Assembly: GCF_014191355.1 (NCBI RefSeq)
Contig: NZ_JACHWM010000002.1
Coordinates: 62,001 to 126,000 of the forward strand
Source of the DNA: Methylobacterium sp. R2-1
GTDB lineage: Bacteria > Pseudomonadota > Alphaproteobacteria > Rhizobiales > Beijerinckiaceae
DNA: 64,000 bases
Direction of reading: 5' to 3'
Shown here: positions 43,637 through 52,626 of the stretch, piece by piece
Position numbering within the stretch: the stretch's first letter is position 1
Layout: each line of letters starts with the position of its first letter
Made by a program: the position numbers and the translations under genes
The notes under the pieces: model-generated
Told to the model about the DNA's origin: nothing
Seen by the model: only the letters and a program-made list of their open reading frames with translations
Databases searched by the model: none

Positions 43637-45085
43637 TTGCCGCCTCTCTTCGACTACGCCGCGCGAGCGGGTTCCGCGATCAAGGCCTTCGCGGAAGCCT
43701 CCAGCGATCTCCTGATCCAGCCGACGCTGCGGCTCGGCGTCACCGGTCTCGCCCGTTCGGGCAAGACGGTGTTCACCACCGCACTGATCCACCATCTCGT
43801 CGAGGGCCACGCGCTGCCCGCCTTCGAGCCGGCGCAAGCCGGGCGCCTGCGCCGGGCGCGGCTGGTGCCGCAGCCCGACGACGACGTCCCGCGCTTTCCC
43901 TTCGAGGAGAATTTTGCGGCGCTGACCGAGGCGCGGCGCTGGCCGGGCTCGACCGACCGGATCAGCCAGTTCCGCCTCGCCATCGAGTACGAGCGCTCGG
44001 GCGGATGGCGCAGCGGTCCGGCCACGCTGATGCTCGACGTGGTGGATTATCCCGGCGAGTGGCTGCTCGATCTGGCGCTCGTCGATCAGAGCTACGTGGC
44101 GTGGTCGCGCGCGACCATCGCCGGCACCCGACGGGCGGGCCGTGCCGACATCGCCGCGCCCTGGCTCGCGCTGATGCAGGAACTCGACCCCGCGGCGGCG
44201 CTCGACGAGGTGCTGGCCGAGCGCGCCGCCAACGCCTTCAAGGCCTATCTCGCCGCGCTTCGGGCCGGCGCGGAATCGGTCGCCACGACGCCGCCGGGGC
44301 GCTTCCTGATGCCCGGCGATCTCGCCGGCTCGCCGATGCTGACCTTCGCCCCCCTCGACCGTCTGGAGGAAACCCAGGCTCCCGGCAGCCTCGGGGCGCT
44401 GATGGAACGACGGTTCGAGGCCTACAAGAGCAAGGTGGTGGAGCCGTTCTTCCGCGAGCATTTCCAGCGGGTCGACCGGCAGATCGTGCTGGTCGACGTG
44501 CTCTCCGCGGTCGATTCCGGGCCGGCGGCGCTCGCCGAACTGGAGGAGGCGCTCGACGCCGTACTGCTCGCCTTCCGGATCGGGCGCAACAGCCTGCTCT
44601 CGCGCTTCTTCGCCCCGCGCGCCGATCGGATCATGTTCGCCGCGACCAAGGCCGACCATCTCCACCAGTCGAGCCACGACCGGCTCGACGCGCTGCTGCG
44701 CCTGCTCGTCTCCCGCGCCATGCGCCGCACCGAGGCGGCGGGTGCCCGAGTCGGTACTGTGGCGCTCGCCTCGGTGCGCGCCACCCGCGAGACCACGGTG
44801 CACGATGGCGGCGAGGTTCTGCGCGCCGTCTCCGGCACGCCGGAGGCGGGCGAGCATGTCGGCGACGAGATCTTCGACGGGTTGTCCGAGGCCGCGGTGT
44901 TTCCCGGCGAGCTGCCCGCCGATCCGCAGGCGGTGCTCGACGGGGCGATTCCGCCGGGCTCGTTTCGCTTCCCACGCTTCCGCCCGCCGCCGGTCAAACC
45001 CGACGCGCTCGGCCGCCCGGGCCACCTGCCGCAGATCCGGCTCGACCGGGCCATGCAGTTCCTGATCGGGGATCGGCTGACGTGA
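43637..45085 (+). CDS. YcjX-family P-loop protein
   Basis: 482 residues, YcjX/DUF463 family of stress-associated nucleotide-binding proteins. P-loop GLARSGKT lies in RLGVTGLARSGKTVF near residue 35, then LDVVDYPGEWLLDL (switch region), and ATKADHLHQ. The only start fitting the homology is TTG at 43637, with a weak ribosome site. Its stop overlaps the next start (GTGA). In many proteobacteria it pairs with YcjF, as here. Confidence 0.88.
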   Translation: MPPLFDYAARAGSAIKAFAEASSDLLIQPTLRLGVTGLARSGKTVFTTALIHHLVEGHALPAFEPAQAGRLRRARLVPQPDDDVPRFPFEENFAALTEARRWPGSTDRISQFRLAIEYERSGGWRSGPATLMLDVVDYPGEWLLDLALVDQSYVAWSRATIAGTRRAGRADIAAPWLALMQELDPAAALDEVLAERAANAFKAYLAALRAGAESVATTPPGRFLMPGDLAGSPMLTFAPLDRLEETQAPGSLGALMERRFEAYKSKVVEPFFREHFQRVDRQIVLVDVLSAVDSGPAALAELEEALDAVLLAFRIGRNSLLSRFFAPRADRIMFAATKADHLHQSSHDRLDALLRLLVSRAMRRTEAAGARVGTVALASVRATRETTVHDGGEVLRAVSGTPEAGEHVGDEIFDGLSEAAVFPGELPADPQAVLDGAIPPGSFRFPRFRPPPVKPDALGRPGHLPQIRLDRAMQFLIGDRLT

Positions 45086-46110
45086 CCAACCCGCAGCGCC
45101 CGCGCGCCTTCCGCATCCCCTCCGCCGACCAGCCCCCGCCGGAGGCCGCAACCGCCGAGGCGCCGCTCCCGCCGCGGCCCGAGGTGCGCTTCGTCGAGGA
45201 GCCCTACGAGATCGTGGATGCCGCCGACGGCGTCGCGGTGCCGGTAGCGCCCAAGCGCCGGGCGCCGTGGCTGTCGATCCTGTTCGGCGCGCTCGGCGGC
45301 CTCGTCACGATCGCCGTCGGCCTCTCGGTCGAGCGGCTGATCGCGGACCTGTTCGCCACCGCGCCCTGGCTTGGCTGGGTCGCGCTGGTGCTCCTTCTCG
45401 TCGCCGTGATCGCGCTGACGGCCGTCGTCGCCCGCGAGGCGCTGGGAGTTTGGCGCGAGCGCAAGATCGAGGCTTTGCGCGAGCGCGCGCTCGCGGCCCT
45501 CTCGACCCGCGACCATACCGCGGCGCAGGCTGCGGTACAGGAACTGCGGGGTATCTACGCCGATCGACCGGCGCTGGCCGGCGGCCTTCGCCGCCTCGAC
45601 GCGGTGGGCGACGCGATTCTCGACGTGGACGACCGGCTCGCTCTCGCCGAGGGTGAGTTGCTGGCGCCGCTCGACCGGCAGGCCAAGGCGGCCATCGCCC
45701 AGGCCGCGAGCCAAGTCTCGGCTGTGACCGCGCTCAGCCCGCGAGCGATCGTGGATGTCGCCTTCGTGGTGTTCTCCGCCGCCCGGCTTCTGCGCCGGAT
45801 CGCGGCGATCTATGGCGGGCGGCCCGGCCTGCTCGGCTTCCTGCGGCTCGCCCGGGCGGCGCTCGCGCATCTGACCGTGACCGGCGGCATGGCGGTGGGC
45901 GAGGGCATGCTGCATCAGGTGCTCGGCCTCGGGCTCGCAGCCCGCGTCTCGGCCAAGCTGGGAGAGGGCGTGCTCAATGGCCTGATGACCGCGCGTTTCG
46001 GCCTCGCGGCGCTCGCCGTCTGCCGTCCCCTGCCCTTCGTGCGCGTGAGCCCGCCCACGGTCAACGAGGTGGCGGGCCAGCTTTTTCGCGGGAACGAGGA
46101 CAAGGCGTAA
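45082..46110 (+). CDS. YcjF/TIGR01620-family membrane protein
   Basis: 342 residues, DUF697/UPF0283-type. Pro-rich N-terminal cytoplasmic part (first 75 residues), two transmembrane helices (ILFGALGGLVTIAVGLSV and WLGWVALVLLLVAVIALTAVV), then a helical domain with AKAAIAQAASQVSAVTALSPRAIVD and GLGLAARVSAKLGEGVLNG. GTG 45082 overlaps the ycjX-like stop. Function in envelope stress is suspected from family context only. Confidence 0.85.
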   Translation: MTNPQRPRAFRIPSADQPPPEAATAEAPLPPRPEVRFVEEPYEIVDAADGVAVPVAPKRRAPWLSILFGALGGLVTIAVGLSVERLIADLFATAPWLGWVALVLLLVAVIALTAVVAREALGVWRERKIEALRERALAALSTRDHTAAQAAVQELRGIYADRPALAGGLRRLDAVGDAILDVDDRLALAEGELLAPLDRQAKAAIAQAASQVSAVTALSPRAIVDVAFVVFSAARLLRRIAAIYGGRPGLLGFLRLARAALAHLTVTGGMAVGEGMLHQVLGLGLAARVSAKLGEGVLNGLMTARFGLAALAVCRPLPFVRVSPPTVNEVAGQLFRGNEDKA

Positions 46111-46130
46111 CGCCTCGCGTAACGCCTCCT

Positions 46131-46223
46131 CGTCCTTGCGAGGCGGAGCCGAAGCAATCCAGCGCTCCGCCTTATCCGAAAAGGTCGCGCCCTGGATCGC
46201 TTCGGCTTCGCCTCGCGATGACG
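46131..46223. repeat. palindromic intergenic repeat, family A copy 2
   Basis: Long imperfect inverted repeat: arms GCGAGGCGGAGCCGAAGC (from 46138) and GCTTCGGCTTCGCCTCGC (to 46217). Centre includes CTTATCCGAAAAGGTCGCGC. Closely related to the copy at 29141-29233. Confidence 0.8.
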
Positions 46224-46260
46224 GCGGTTGGCGACGGCGGTTGGCGCAACGCCCCGAACA

Positions 46261-46296
46261 AGAAGGCTCCCGCACCGGCCGGTGCGGGAGCCTTCT
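46261..46296. terminator. strong bidirectional terminator
   Basis: Perfect 36-base palindrome (18-base arms 46261-46278 and 46279-46296) followed by TTCT. It sits between the YcjF-like gene (plus) and the secreted repeat protein (minus) and can end both transcripts. Confidence 0.85.
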
Positions 46297-46321
46297 TTCT
46301 GCTACGGGTGGGACGCCGCGA

Positions 46322-46708
46322 TCAGCAGTCGTCGCCGCCCTTCTTGTCGCCGAGCTTCTGGTCGTGGCCGGCGGCGTTCATCGCGCCGACGGTGCCTGGA
46401 GCAGCCGGCTGCTCGCCGCCAGCGGTGTTCTTGGCCGAGCTGGTCTGGTCCGAGCCCGGCTTGTTGCCGACGCCCTGGCCGGCGCCGACATTGTTCATCG
46501 CACCCACGGTGCCGGGCGAGGCCGGCTGCTGGCCGCCCGCAAGGTTCTTCGAACCCGCATCGGCGCCGCTGCCGGTGCTGCTGTTCGCAGCGGCGGAGTC
46601 GCCGGGAGCCTTGGAATTGGTGCTGCCCGTGTTGCAGGGCGCGGCGAGTGCGGAGCCGGCGATGAAGGCGAAGGCGGTGGCGGTGGCGATGGTCTTCGTG
46701 AGCGTCAC
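46322..46708 (-). CDS. secreted low-complexity protein with internal repeat
   Basis: 128 residues from the GTG at 46708, which has GGAGGG eight bases upstream; the ATG at 46741 is in frame but lies before that site. Signal peptide TIATATAFAFIAGSALA. The mature chain is Gly/Ser/Asn/Ala-rich and contains two copies of AGGxQPAxPGTVGAMN about 40 residues apart. One Cys near the mature N terminus (APCNTG) and one as the last residue. Probably an unstructured secreted or surface protein; no named function. Confidence 0.75.
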   Translation of the reverse strand: MTLTKTIATATAFAFIAGSALAAPCNTGSTNSKAPGDSAAANSSTGSGADAGSKNLAGGQQPASPGTVGAMNNVGAGQGVGNKPGSDQTSSAKNTAGGEQPAAPGTVGAMNAAGHDQKLGDKKGGDDC

Positions 46709-46915
46709 GATTGCGTCCCTCCGAAATTGTCCGACCGACACTGCCGGTCGGTCTGCCCGGAGAAAGCAGTTAAGGAAAATTAAGTTCCCGATTTATCCTG
46801 CATCAAAGAATCTTTTTAGAACTGCATTCCCATACATTCGATAAGAATCGGCCCAAGCCCCTGATGTGAAATACACTATCTTGCCGAACGCTTGCCGCGC
46901 GGGCGGGGCGTCCGC

Positions 46916-47467
46916 TCACAGCGGCGCGAGGAAGCCCGCCAGCCGCATCAGACCCTCGGGCCAGGGCCCATGCCCGCTCGCGACGTTGATGTGGCCGGCC
47001 TCGCCCGCATCCACCAGGGCCGAGCCCCAGGCATAGGCGTAGTCCTCCGCCCGCTCGTAGGTGCAGTGCGGATCGGTGCGGCTCGCCACCAGCAGCGAGG
47101 GGAAGGACAGCGGATCGCGCGGCACCGGCGCGAAGGCGCGCACGCTCTCGGGCAGGTCGGCGCCCGCCTCGATGTCGGGGAAGGCGACCAGCAAGGCTCC
47201 ACGCACCACGCCGGGCGGGAACCGCGGCGCGGCCTCCACCGCCGCGACGACGCCGAGGCTGTGGGCGATGAGGATCACCGGCCGGGTCGCCGCCGCGACC
47301 GCCTCGACGACGCGGTTGCGCCACGCCTCCGGGTCGGGCCGGTGCCAATCGTCCTGCGCGACGATCCGCGCGGTCTTGAGCCGCGCCGCCCAGCGCGCCT
47401 GCCAGTGCTCCTCCTCGGAGCCGGCATAGCCCGGCAGGATCAGGATGTCGCAATCGGCAGTCTTCAT
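46916..47467 (-). CDS. RBBP9/YdeN-family alpha/beta hydrolase
   Basis: 183 residues of the RBBP9/YdeN serine hydrolase family. Opening DILILPGYAGSEEEHWQARW is diagnostic, the nucleophile is in IAHSLGVVAA, and the catalytic His is in GHINVASGHGPWPEG. Acts in the cytosol; substrate unknown. The ATG at 47467 starts the homology; the frame is open for 24 more codons. Confidence 0.9.
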   Translation of the reverse strand: MKTADCDILILPGYAGSEEEHWQARWAARLKTARIVAQDDWHRPDPEAWRNRVVEAVAAATRPVILIAHSLGVVAAVEAAPRFPPGVVRGALLVAFPDIEAGADLPESVRAFAPVPRDPLSFPSLLVASRTDPHCTYERAEDYAYAWGSALVDAGEAGHINVASGHGPWPEGLMRLAGFLAPL

Positions 47468-47573
47468 GACCGTTTTCTTGGCAGGTTGCTTGGCAGATTT
47501 CTCGCACTGTCTTCTCAGACGAGCGGCGTCCTGACGCAACGGGCGGCGGGCCGCCCGGCTCCCCTGACAAACG

Positions 47574-48842
47574 TCACGCGAGCCAATCGGGCAGGCGGTC
47601 GAGGCGGATCAGGTCGTCGTAGCTCGGGCGTGGGCGCACGATCGCCGCGCGGTCACCCGTCACCAGCACCTCCGGCACGAGGCGGCGGCTGTTATAGGTG
47701 CCGGCCTGCACCGCGCCGTAGGCACCCGCGCTCATGACCGCAATGAGATCGCCCGACACCACACCCGGCATTTCCCGCCCGAGCGCGAGGTAGTCGCCGC
47801 TCTCGCAGACCGGGCCGACCACGTCCGCCGTCAGCCGGGGCGTGTCGGCGGCGGGCTCGCGCACCGGACGCAGGGCGTGGAAGGCCTCGTAGAGCGTCGG
47901 GCGGATCAGGTCGTTCATCGCCCCGTCGACGATGACGAATGTCTTTTCCTCTGTCGGCTTCACGTAGATCACGCGGGTGACGAGGATGCCGGCATTGCCG
48001 GCGATCATCCGCCCGATCTCGAAGACGGGGCGCAGGCCGAGCGGCCGGAAATGCGGACGCAGGATCTCGGCCAGGGCCGCCGGATCGGGCGGGGGTGCGT
48101 TGTCGTCCCGATAGGGGATGCCGAGTCCGCCGCCGAAATCGACGTGGTGGAGCCGGTGCCCGTCGGCGAGCAGGTCGCGGGCGAGTTCACAGAGCAGGCG
48201 CGCGGCGTTGTCGAACGGGGTCAGGTCGGTGATCTGGCTGCCGATATGCGCATCGACGCCGACGATCTCGAGGCCGGGCAGCCGGGCGGCGCCGGCATAG
48301 ACCGCGCGGGCGCGGGAGATCGGGATGCCGAACTTGTTGTCGGACTTGCCCGTCGAGATCTTGGCATGCGTCAGCGCATCGACATCCGGGTTCACCCGGA
48401 TCGAGACCGGCGCCTTCCGCCCGCGCGCGGCGGCGACCTCGGACAGGGCGGCGAGTTCGGGCTCGCTCTCGACGTTGAAGCAGAGGATGTTCGCATCGAG
48501 CGCGGCGGCCATCTCCTCGCGGGTCTTGCCGACGCCGGAGAAGACGATGCGCTCCCCCGGCACGCCCGCGGCCAGCGCCCGGCGCAGTTCGCCCTCGGAG
48601 ACGATGTCCATGCCCGCGCCCTGACGCGCGAGGGTGGCGAGCACCGCCTGGTTCGAATTCGCCTTCATGGCGAAGCAGACCAGCGCGTCGTCGCCTGCAA
48701 ACGCCTCGGCAAAGACGCGGTAGTGACGCTCCAGGGTGGCGGTGCTGTAGCAGTAGAACGGCGTGCCGACCTCGTCCGCCAGCGCCGTCAGATCGACGTC
48801 CTCGGCATGGAGGCGCCCGTCCCGATAGTGGAAGTGATGCAT
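47574..48842 (-). CDS. lysA: diaminopimelate decarboxylase
   Basis: Last step of lysine synthesis, PLP-dependent. 422 residues. PLP lysine in VCFAMKANSNQAVL, then SEGELRRAL, GIDAHIGSQ-like VDAHIGSQI, HHVDFGGGLGIPY, and VGPVCESGDYLALGRE with the active-site Cys-Glu. Lies downstream of an LptM-like lipoprotein gene, the common order in proteobacteria. Confidence 0.97.
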   Translation of the reverse strand: MHHFHYRDGRLHAEDVDLTALADEVGTPFYCYSTATLERHYRVFAEAFAGDDALVCFAMKANSNQAVLATLARQGAGMDIVSEGELRRALAAGVPGERIVFSGVGKTREEMAAALDANILCFNVESEPELAALSEVAAARGRKAPVSIRVNPDVDALTHAKISTGKSDNKFGIPISRARAVYAGAARLPGLEIVGVDAHIGSQITDLTPFDNAARLLCELARDLLADGHRLHHVDFGGGLGIPYRDDNAPPPDPAALAEILRPHFRPLGLRPVFEIGRMIAGNAGILVTRVIYVKPTEEKTFVIVDGAMNDLIRPTLYEAFHALRPVREPAADTPRLTADVVGPVCESGDYLALGREMPGVVSGDLIAVMSAGAYGAVQAGTYNSRRLVPEVLVTGDRAAIVRPRPSYDDLIRLDRLPDWLA

Positions 48843-48977
48843 GTCAGGATCATCCGCCGCGCGGAAAAGGGGATCGGCACGCCCGAATGCCCCTGCGCGC
48901 GGTGCGCTGTCTACCTCGAACCGAGCCTCTGAACCGAGCCTCTGCCGAACCTCTGGCGCCAGCGCCGGCGCGGGCCG

Positions 48978-49331
48978 CTACAGAAGCGGATCGAGGATGA
49001 ACGGCTCCTTGGGGATCTTGTAGCCGCGCTTCGATCCACGGGAGGTCGTGACCGGAACGCCATCGCCGCCCGCGGGGATCGCCGCGGCACTCAGCTCGTC
49101 GCCCGCCTGCACGGCCTCGGGATCGGGGGCTGCGCCGCGATCGCCGACGGACACCGTGCTGCCCGGCAGGCTCCGCGCCGAGGCCGGTGCGCCGGGGCGC
49201 GTGCTCGTCGGAGCGGTCTCGGACACGGCGGCACCCGGCGGTTCCAGGCTGCCGCGCCGGCCGCAGGCCGTGCAGGCCAGGGCAAGGCCGAGCGCGATCA
49301 GGATCGAGAGGCGGGCGGAACGGGCGGGCAT
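48978..49331 (-). CDS. lptM: LptM-like small lipoprotein
   Basis: 117 residues. Lipoprotein signal with LACTAC; the mature N terminus CGRRGSLEPP matches the LptM (YifL) pattern CGxxGxLxxP, an outer-membrane lipoprotein that helps LptD maturation in E. coli. The remaining chain is Ala/Pro-rich, longer than the enterobacterial form, and ends with YKIPKEPFILDPLL, a conserved alphaproteobacterial tail. Located 135 bases upstream of lysA. Confidence 0.82.
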   Translation of the reverse strand: MPARSARLSILIALGLALACTACGRRGSLEPPGAAVSETAPTSTRPGAPASARSLPGSTVSVGDRGAAPDPEAVQAGDELSAAAIPAGGDGVPVTTSRGSKRGYKIPKEPFILDPLL

Positions 49332-49484
49332 CGGGATTTCCGGCGGTCTTTCCGGCAGGGCTGCGCCAGCTTAGCCGTTTGAGCCTCGCCCCGAAAGGCG
49401 GCCGCCGGCATCTTGACGGGAAGAGGCACGCTCAAGCCTGGACCGCCGGGCATGAGCCCGGCTCCGTCACGACCCGGCGCGATC

Positions 49485-49763
49485 TCAGCTCTTCTTGTTG
49501 CCGCGCTGCGAATCCTTCGGCGGCGTGTAGGCGTCGATCGCCCGGCGGCAGTTTTCGGAGAGCTTCGCCCAGTTGGTCTTGAAGCACTGATCGGTCGCCG
49601 GATCATCCGGATCAAGATTGCCGCAATAGCTGAGGTAATCGCCGGTGCAGTACTTCTTGAGCGTCTCGTTGCCGCGCTTCGACTGCTGCGCCTGTGCCGG
49701 AGCGGCGAGCAGGGCGGCCGCGCCCGTCAGTGCGAGAACCAGGGGCGTCAGCTTTAAGGCCAT
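49485..49763 (-). CDS. small secreted cysteine-rich protein (Cys-rich repeat-like)
   Basis: 92 residues. Signal peptide LTPLVLALTGAAALLAAPAQA. The mature 66 residues contain KYCTGDYLSYCGNL, TDQCFK and SENCRRAI: four cysteines in a pattern like GLG1-type or other small periplasmic helical Cys proteins. Probably a periplasmic disulfide-bonded protein; function unknown. ATG 49763 begins the signal peptide; the ribosome site is weak. Confidence 0.75.
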   Translation of the reverse strand: MALKLTPLVLALTGAAALLAAPAQAQQSKRGNETLKKYCTGDYLSYCGNLDPDDPATDQCFKTNWAKLSENCRRAIDAYTPPKDSQRGNKKS

Positions 49764-49953
49764 GATGTTCGCTCGATCGCGGTTCGTGGGAAGAGATTCG
49801 TGTGAGGAGATCCGGGCGCGATGATGCCCCCGCATGTCCGAAACAAGGCGGGTGCGGGGCAAACGCGAGGTGGTTCGGTGCTTACGGGCTCGTGCGGGGC
49901 ATCGCAAGGGATCGGGGCACGATAGGCCGCAGGCGCGTTCCGCTCGGTGCGTT

Positions 49954-50673
49954 TCAGCTCTCCGCGAGCGCCGGGGAGGCGGCCGGGAAGCTCCCGGCCT
50001 GGGGCAGACGGTCGCGCCGGGCCAGGGCGTCGGCAACCTCATTGATGCGGCGCCGCAACTCGGCGGTCTCCTCGCTCCCACGCGCGGCCAGAGCGGCCTG
50101 GGCAGCCTTCAGCTCCGCATGCAGGGTCGCGATCTCGGCTTCGATCCCGAGGCGCGGGGGCGCGGCCCCGTCCGCGGCGCCCTCGGCCAGCGACGGCGTG
50201 GTCCCCGCCTGCGACCGCCGTGCCGCCTTGAGATCGTCGAGGATGGCGCGGTGGGCCTCCTCCAGGGCATGCAGGGTGGCGAGCCCCGTCTCGCCCTCGG
50301 CGCGGGCCTTGGCGAGATCCCGGTCGAGCCCGGCGATGCGTTCGAGGGCGCGGGCCACCTCCGCCTCGCTGAGCATCCGGGCAGCAACTGCCGCCTCGGC
50401 CTCCATGGTCCGGGTGCCGATGGCGACCATGTCGCCGTGGCGCCGGGCGGCGATGGCCTCGGCCTTCCGCTCCAGCCTGCGCTGCGTCACCGCGAATTCC
50501 GCCCGGAGGTGGTCGCGCTCGGCCACGACCTCCGACACGCTGACCGGCAGGGTCGCTTCGATCCGCCGCCGAGCGAGGCGGCCGGCGCGGGCGTTCACGG
50601 TTGGCAGGATCGTCAGGGCACAGAGGCTCGCCAGGAGGAAGCCGAGCCCGAAGATCATCACGGTCTCGATCAC
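49954..50673 (-). CDS. membrane-anchored coiled-coil protein
   Basis: 239 residues from GTG 50673. One N-terminal transmembrane helix (TVMIFGLGFLLASLCALTILP), then about 190 residues of charged, Ala/Glu/Arg-rich helix with coiled-coil character (EAEAAVAARMLSEAEVARAL-type repeats), interrupted by a Gly/Pro-rich stretch near residue 165. Similar proteins of unknown role are common in Methylobacterium and rhizobia. The frame is open upstream to 50886, but that part is Arg-rich and unlikely to be translated. Confidence 0.7.
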   Translation of the reverse strand: MIETVMIFGLGFLLASLCALTILPTVNARAGRLARRRIEATLPVSVSEVVAERDHLRAEFAVTQRRLERKAEAIAARRHGDMVAIGTRTMEAEAAVAARMLSEAEVARALERIAGLDRDLAKARAEGETGLATLHALEEAHRAILDDLKAARRSQAGTTPSLAEGAADGAAPPRLGIEAEIATLHAELKAAQAALAARGSEETAELRRRINEVADALARRDRLPQAGSFPAASPALAES

Positions 50674-50925
50674 GAACGGGCCCTCACGCCGCCTCGGCCG
50701 ACAGGTCCGGCCGCTGCGTCTTTTGCCCGTCTTGCCCGCGCGGAGGCAAGCGGGCTGTCTTCTCTCTGGCCTCAAACGCCTGCGCCGCCTCCGCGGCCAG
50801 AGGACGCTCCGGTCGAACCCTAGGCCCGCTCCGTGGGTGTTTTTCATGCCTGTCACCCGGCCCGGCCGCTCTCCGAGCGATCGCACGGGATCGCGCCGGG
50901 CAGGGACGGAGCCGGTTCGAAAAAA

Positions 50926-51543
50926 TCAGAACGGGTTCCAGGTCGGGCGGCCGGTGAACTTCAGATAGCCGATATTGATGCCGAGCCGGGCGCCGACACC
51001 GGAGCGGATCGGCACCACGACGATGCCGCCATCGGTCACGGCGGTCATGCCGAAGCCGCCGATGAAGTAGGCCGAGCCGTCGACTCCGCCGAAGCGGCGG
51101 TAGAGGTCGCGCACCGCGGGCAGGTTGTAGACGAGCATCATGGTGCGCGCGCCGTCGCCGCCGACATCGAAGCCCAGCGTCGGACCCTGCCAGTAGATCC
51201 GGCGCTGCCCGGCATTGCGGGTGTAGAGCGTCCCCTCGCCGAAGCGCAGGCCGCCGACGATGGCACCGGACGCCTCCTGGCCGAGGATGTAGCCGTTGGG
51301 TTCGCCCCAGCGGCGGGTCGCCTCCTCGACGGTCAGGGCGAGGCCGCGCGACACGCTGCCGAAGAAGCGGTGCCCGTTCTCGACCACCTCGGAGACGCGG
51401 AACGAGTCCGGACGCACGCTGTCGTCCTGATAGGCCAGGGCGGGTGCGGCACCGGCCAGGAGGCCGCCGGAGAGCCCGGCGGAGAGGCCAAGCAGGGCGG
51501 CGCGGCGGGTCGTGCCCCCGGTTCGGATGGGATCGTGCGGCAT
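50926..51543 (-). CDS. eipA: EipA-like periplasmic envelope protein (DUF1134)
   Basis: 205 residues. Signal peptide with twin Arg (TTRRAALLGLSAGLSGG) and cleavage near ALAYQ. DUF1134 core: GEPNGYILGQEASGAIVGGL, GEGTLYTRNAGQRRIYWQGP and LVYNLPAVRDLYRRFGG. In Brucella the homologue EipA is a beta-barrel periplasmic protein for envelope stress resistance, activated by CtrA. A TTAA-N7-TTAA site lies about 143 bases upstream here. AGGGAGA precedes the ATG. Confidence 0.88.
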   Translation of the reverse strand: MPHDPIRTGGTTRRAALLGLSAGLSGGLLAGAAPALAYQDDSVRPDSFRVSEVVENGHRFFGSVSRGLALTVEEATRRWGEPNGYILGQEASGAIVGGLRFGEGTLYTRNAGQRRIYWQGPTLGFDVGGDGARTMMLVYNLPAVRDLYRRFGGVDGSAYFIGGFGMTAVTDGGIVVVPIRSGVGARLGINIGYLKFTGRPTWNPF

Positions 51544-51685
51544 GTCGGTCTCCCTACCGGCTCCCGTGCCGCTCGCCGCTGGCCCGCGCCCGCCAAACCG
51601 GCGCGGGTGCCCCCGTCATCGGAAGCCACCGGATCGAGGCACGCAGGGAGCGCGCAGTCTCATGACCGATCAAGTCAAGATTGGG

Positions 51686-51700
51686 TTAACGGGCGGTTAA
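51686..51700. promoter_or_regulatory. CtrA-type box TTAA-N7-TTAA
   Basis: TTAA at 51686-51689 and at 51697-51700 with exactly seven bases between, matching the full CtrA consensus. It overlaps the cysQ stop and is upstream of eipA, the gene it would control. Confidence 0.6.
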
Positions 51701-52626
51701 GCACCCCGAGCCGTGTCCGCTGGAGCGGCTCCTCCCGCCCGGCGCCGGTCGAAATCGGAGATGGCGCTCTGCTGCGGCAGTTCGAGCACGTCGCGGTAGG
51801 CGGCGGAGGCGAGCGCCGCGAAGGGGCCGTTGCGGTAGAAGCGGGTGTGATGGCCGTAGGTGATCGTGTCGCCGCCGGGGCCGACGACGCGCCCGCCGGC
51901 CATGGTCAGCACATGGTCGCCGGCCGCGGTGTCCCACTCCATGGTGGGGACGCAGCGCACGTAGATGTCCGCCTCACCCGCCGCGATCAGGCAGAACTTG
52001 AGGGCCGAGGAGGCGACCCGCCGCTCGCCGACATGCAACCGCTCCAGGCAGGCATCGGTGTCGCTGTCGCCGTGCAGACGGCTGACGAGGGCGACGAGAC
52101 CGTCGGTGGGCGCCGCGCGCACGTGAACCGCCCTGAATTCGCCGGGCCGCCCCTCATGGATCGGCGCCTCACGGGCGGTGGTGCCGGCCGCCCAGACCCG
52201 GCCGAGTCCCGGCGCCGCCAGCGCGGCGGCGATCGGACGGTCCCCCTGAATGAGGCCGATATTGACGCAGTACTGCTCGTTGCCGGCCAGAAAGTCGCGG
52301 GTTCCGTCGAGAGGATCGACGAGGAAGAATAGCGGCGCGGGCCGCGCGGTGCCCGAGGTCTCCTCGGCGATCACCGGGATGCCGGGAAAGGCCTGGGCCA
52401 GCGCGGCGACGATCAGCTCCTCGGAGCGGGTATCGGCGAGGCTCGCGGGCGAGCCGTCCGGCTTGATGACGTGCGGGCAGTCGCCGCCGTGATAGCCCCG
52501 CAGGATGCGTCCCGCCTCGCAGGCGATCCCGGCGAGCTGTTCGGCGATGGCGTCGCGCATCGAGGCCGGAACGGGAGCCGTCAGGGCCGCCGATGGGGCG
52601 GCCGGAATGGAAGCGGGGGCGGTCAT
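51697..52626 (-). CDS. cysQ: 3'(2'),5'-bisphosphate nucleotidase / inositol monophosphatase family
   Basis: 309 residues. Li-sensitive phosphatase family: VIAEETSG, the metal motif DPLDGTRDF and WDTAAGDHVL near the C terminus. CysQ hydrolyses PAP formed during sulfate assimilation. An N-terminal Ala/Pro-rich extension of about 20 residues precedes the family start. ATG 52626 is chosen; the frame is open to 52677. Adjacent to no other sulfur genes. Confidence 0.88.
   Translation of the reverse strand: MTAPASIPAAPSAALTAPVPASMRDAIAEQLAGIACEAGRILRGYHGGDCPHVIKPDGSPASLADTRSEELIVAALAQAFPGIPVIAEETSGTARPAPLFFLVDPLDGTRDFLAGNEQYCVNIGLIQGDRPIAAALAAPGLGRVWAAGTTAREAPIHEGRPGEFRAVHVRAAPTDGLVALVSRLHGDSDTDACLERLHVGERRVASSALKFCLIAAGEADIYVRCVPTMEWDTAAGDHVLTMAGGRVVGPGGDTITYGHHTRFYRNGPFAALASAAYRDVLELPQQSAISDFDRRRAGGAAPADTARGA

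Noticed and set aside
46762..46785. TTAA-N6-TTAA near the secreted repeat protein as a CtrA box
   Set aside because: The spacing is six, not seven, so it does not meet the consensus.
50674..50886. N-terminal extension of the coiled-coil membrane protein
   Set aside because: Arg-run composition and a better GTG start just before the membrane helix.
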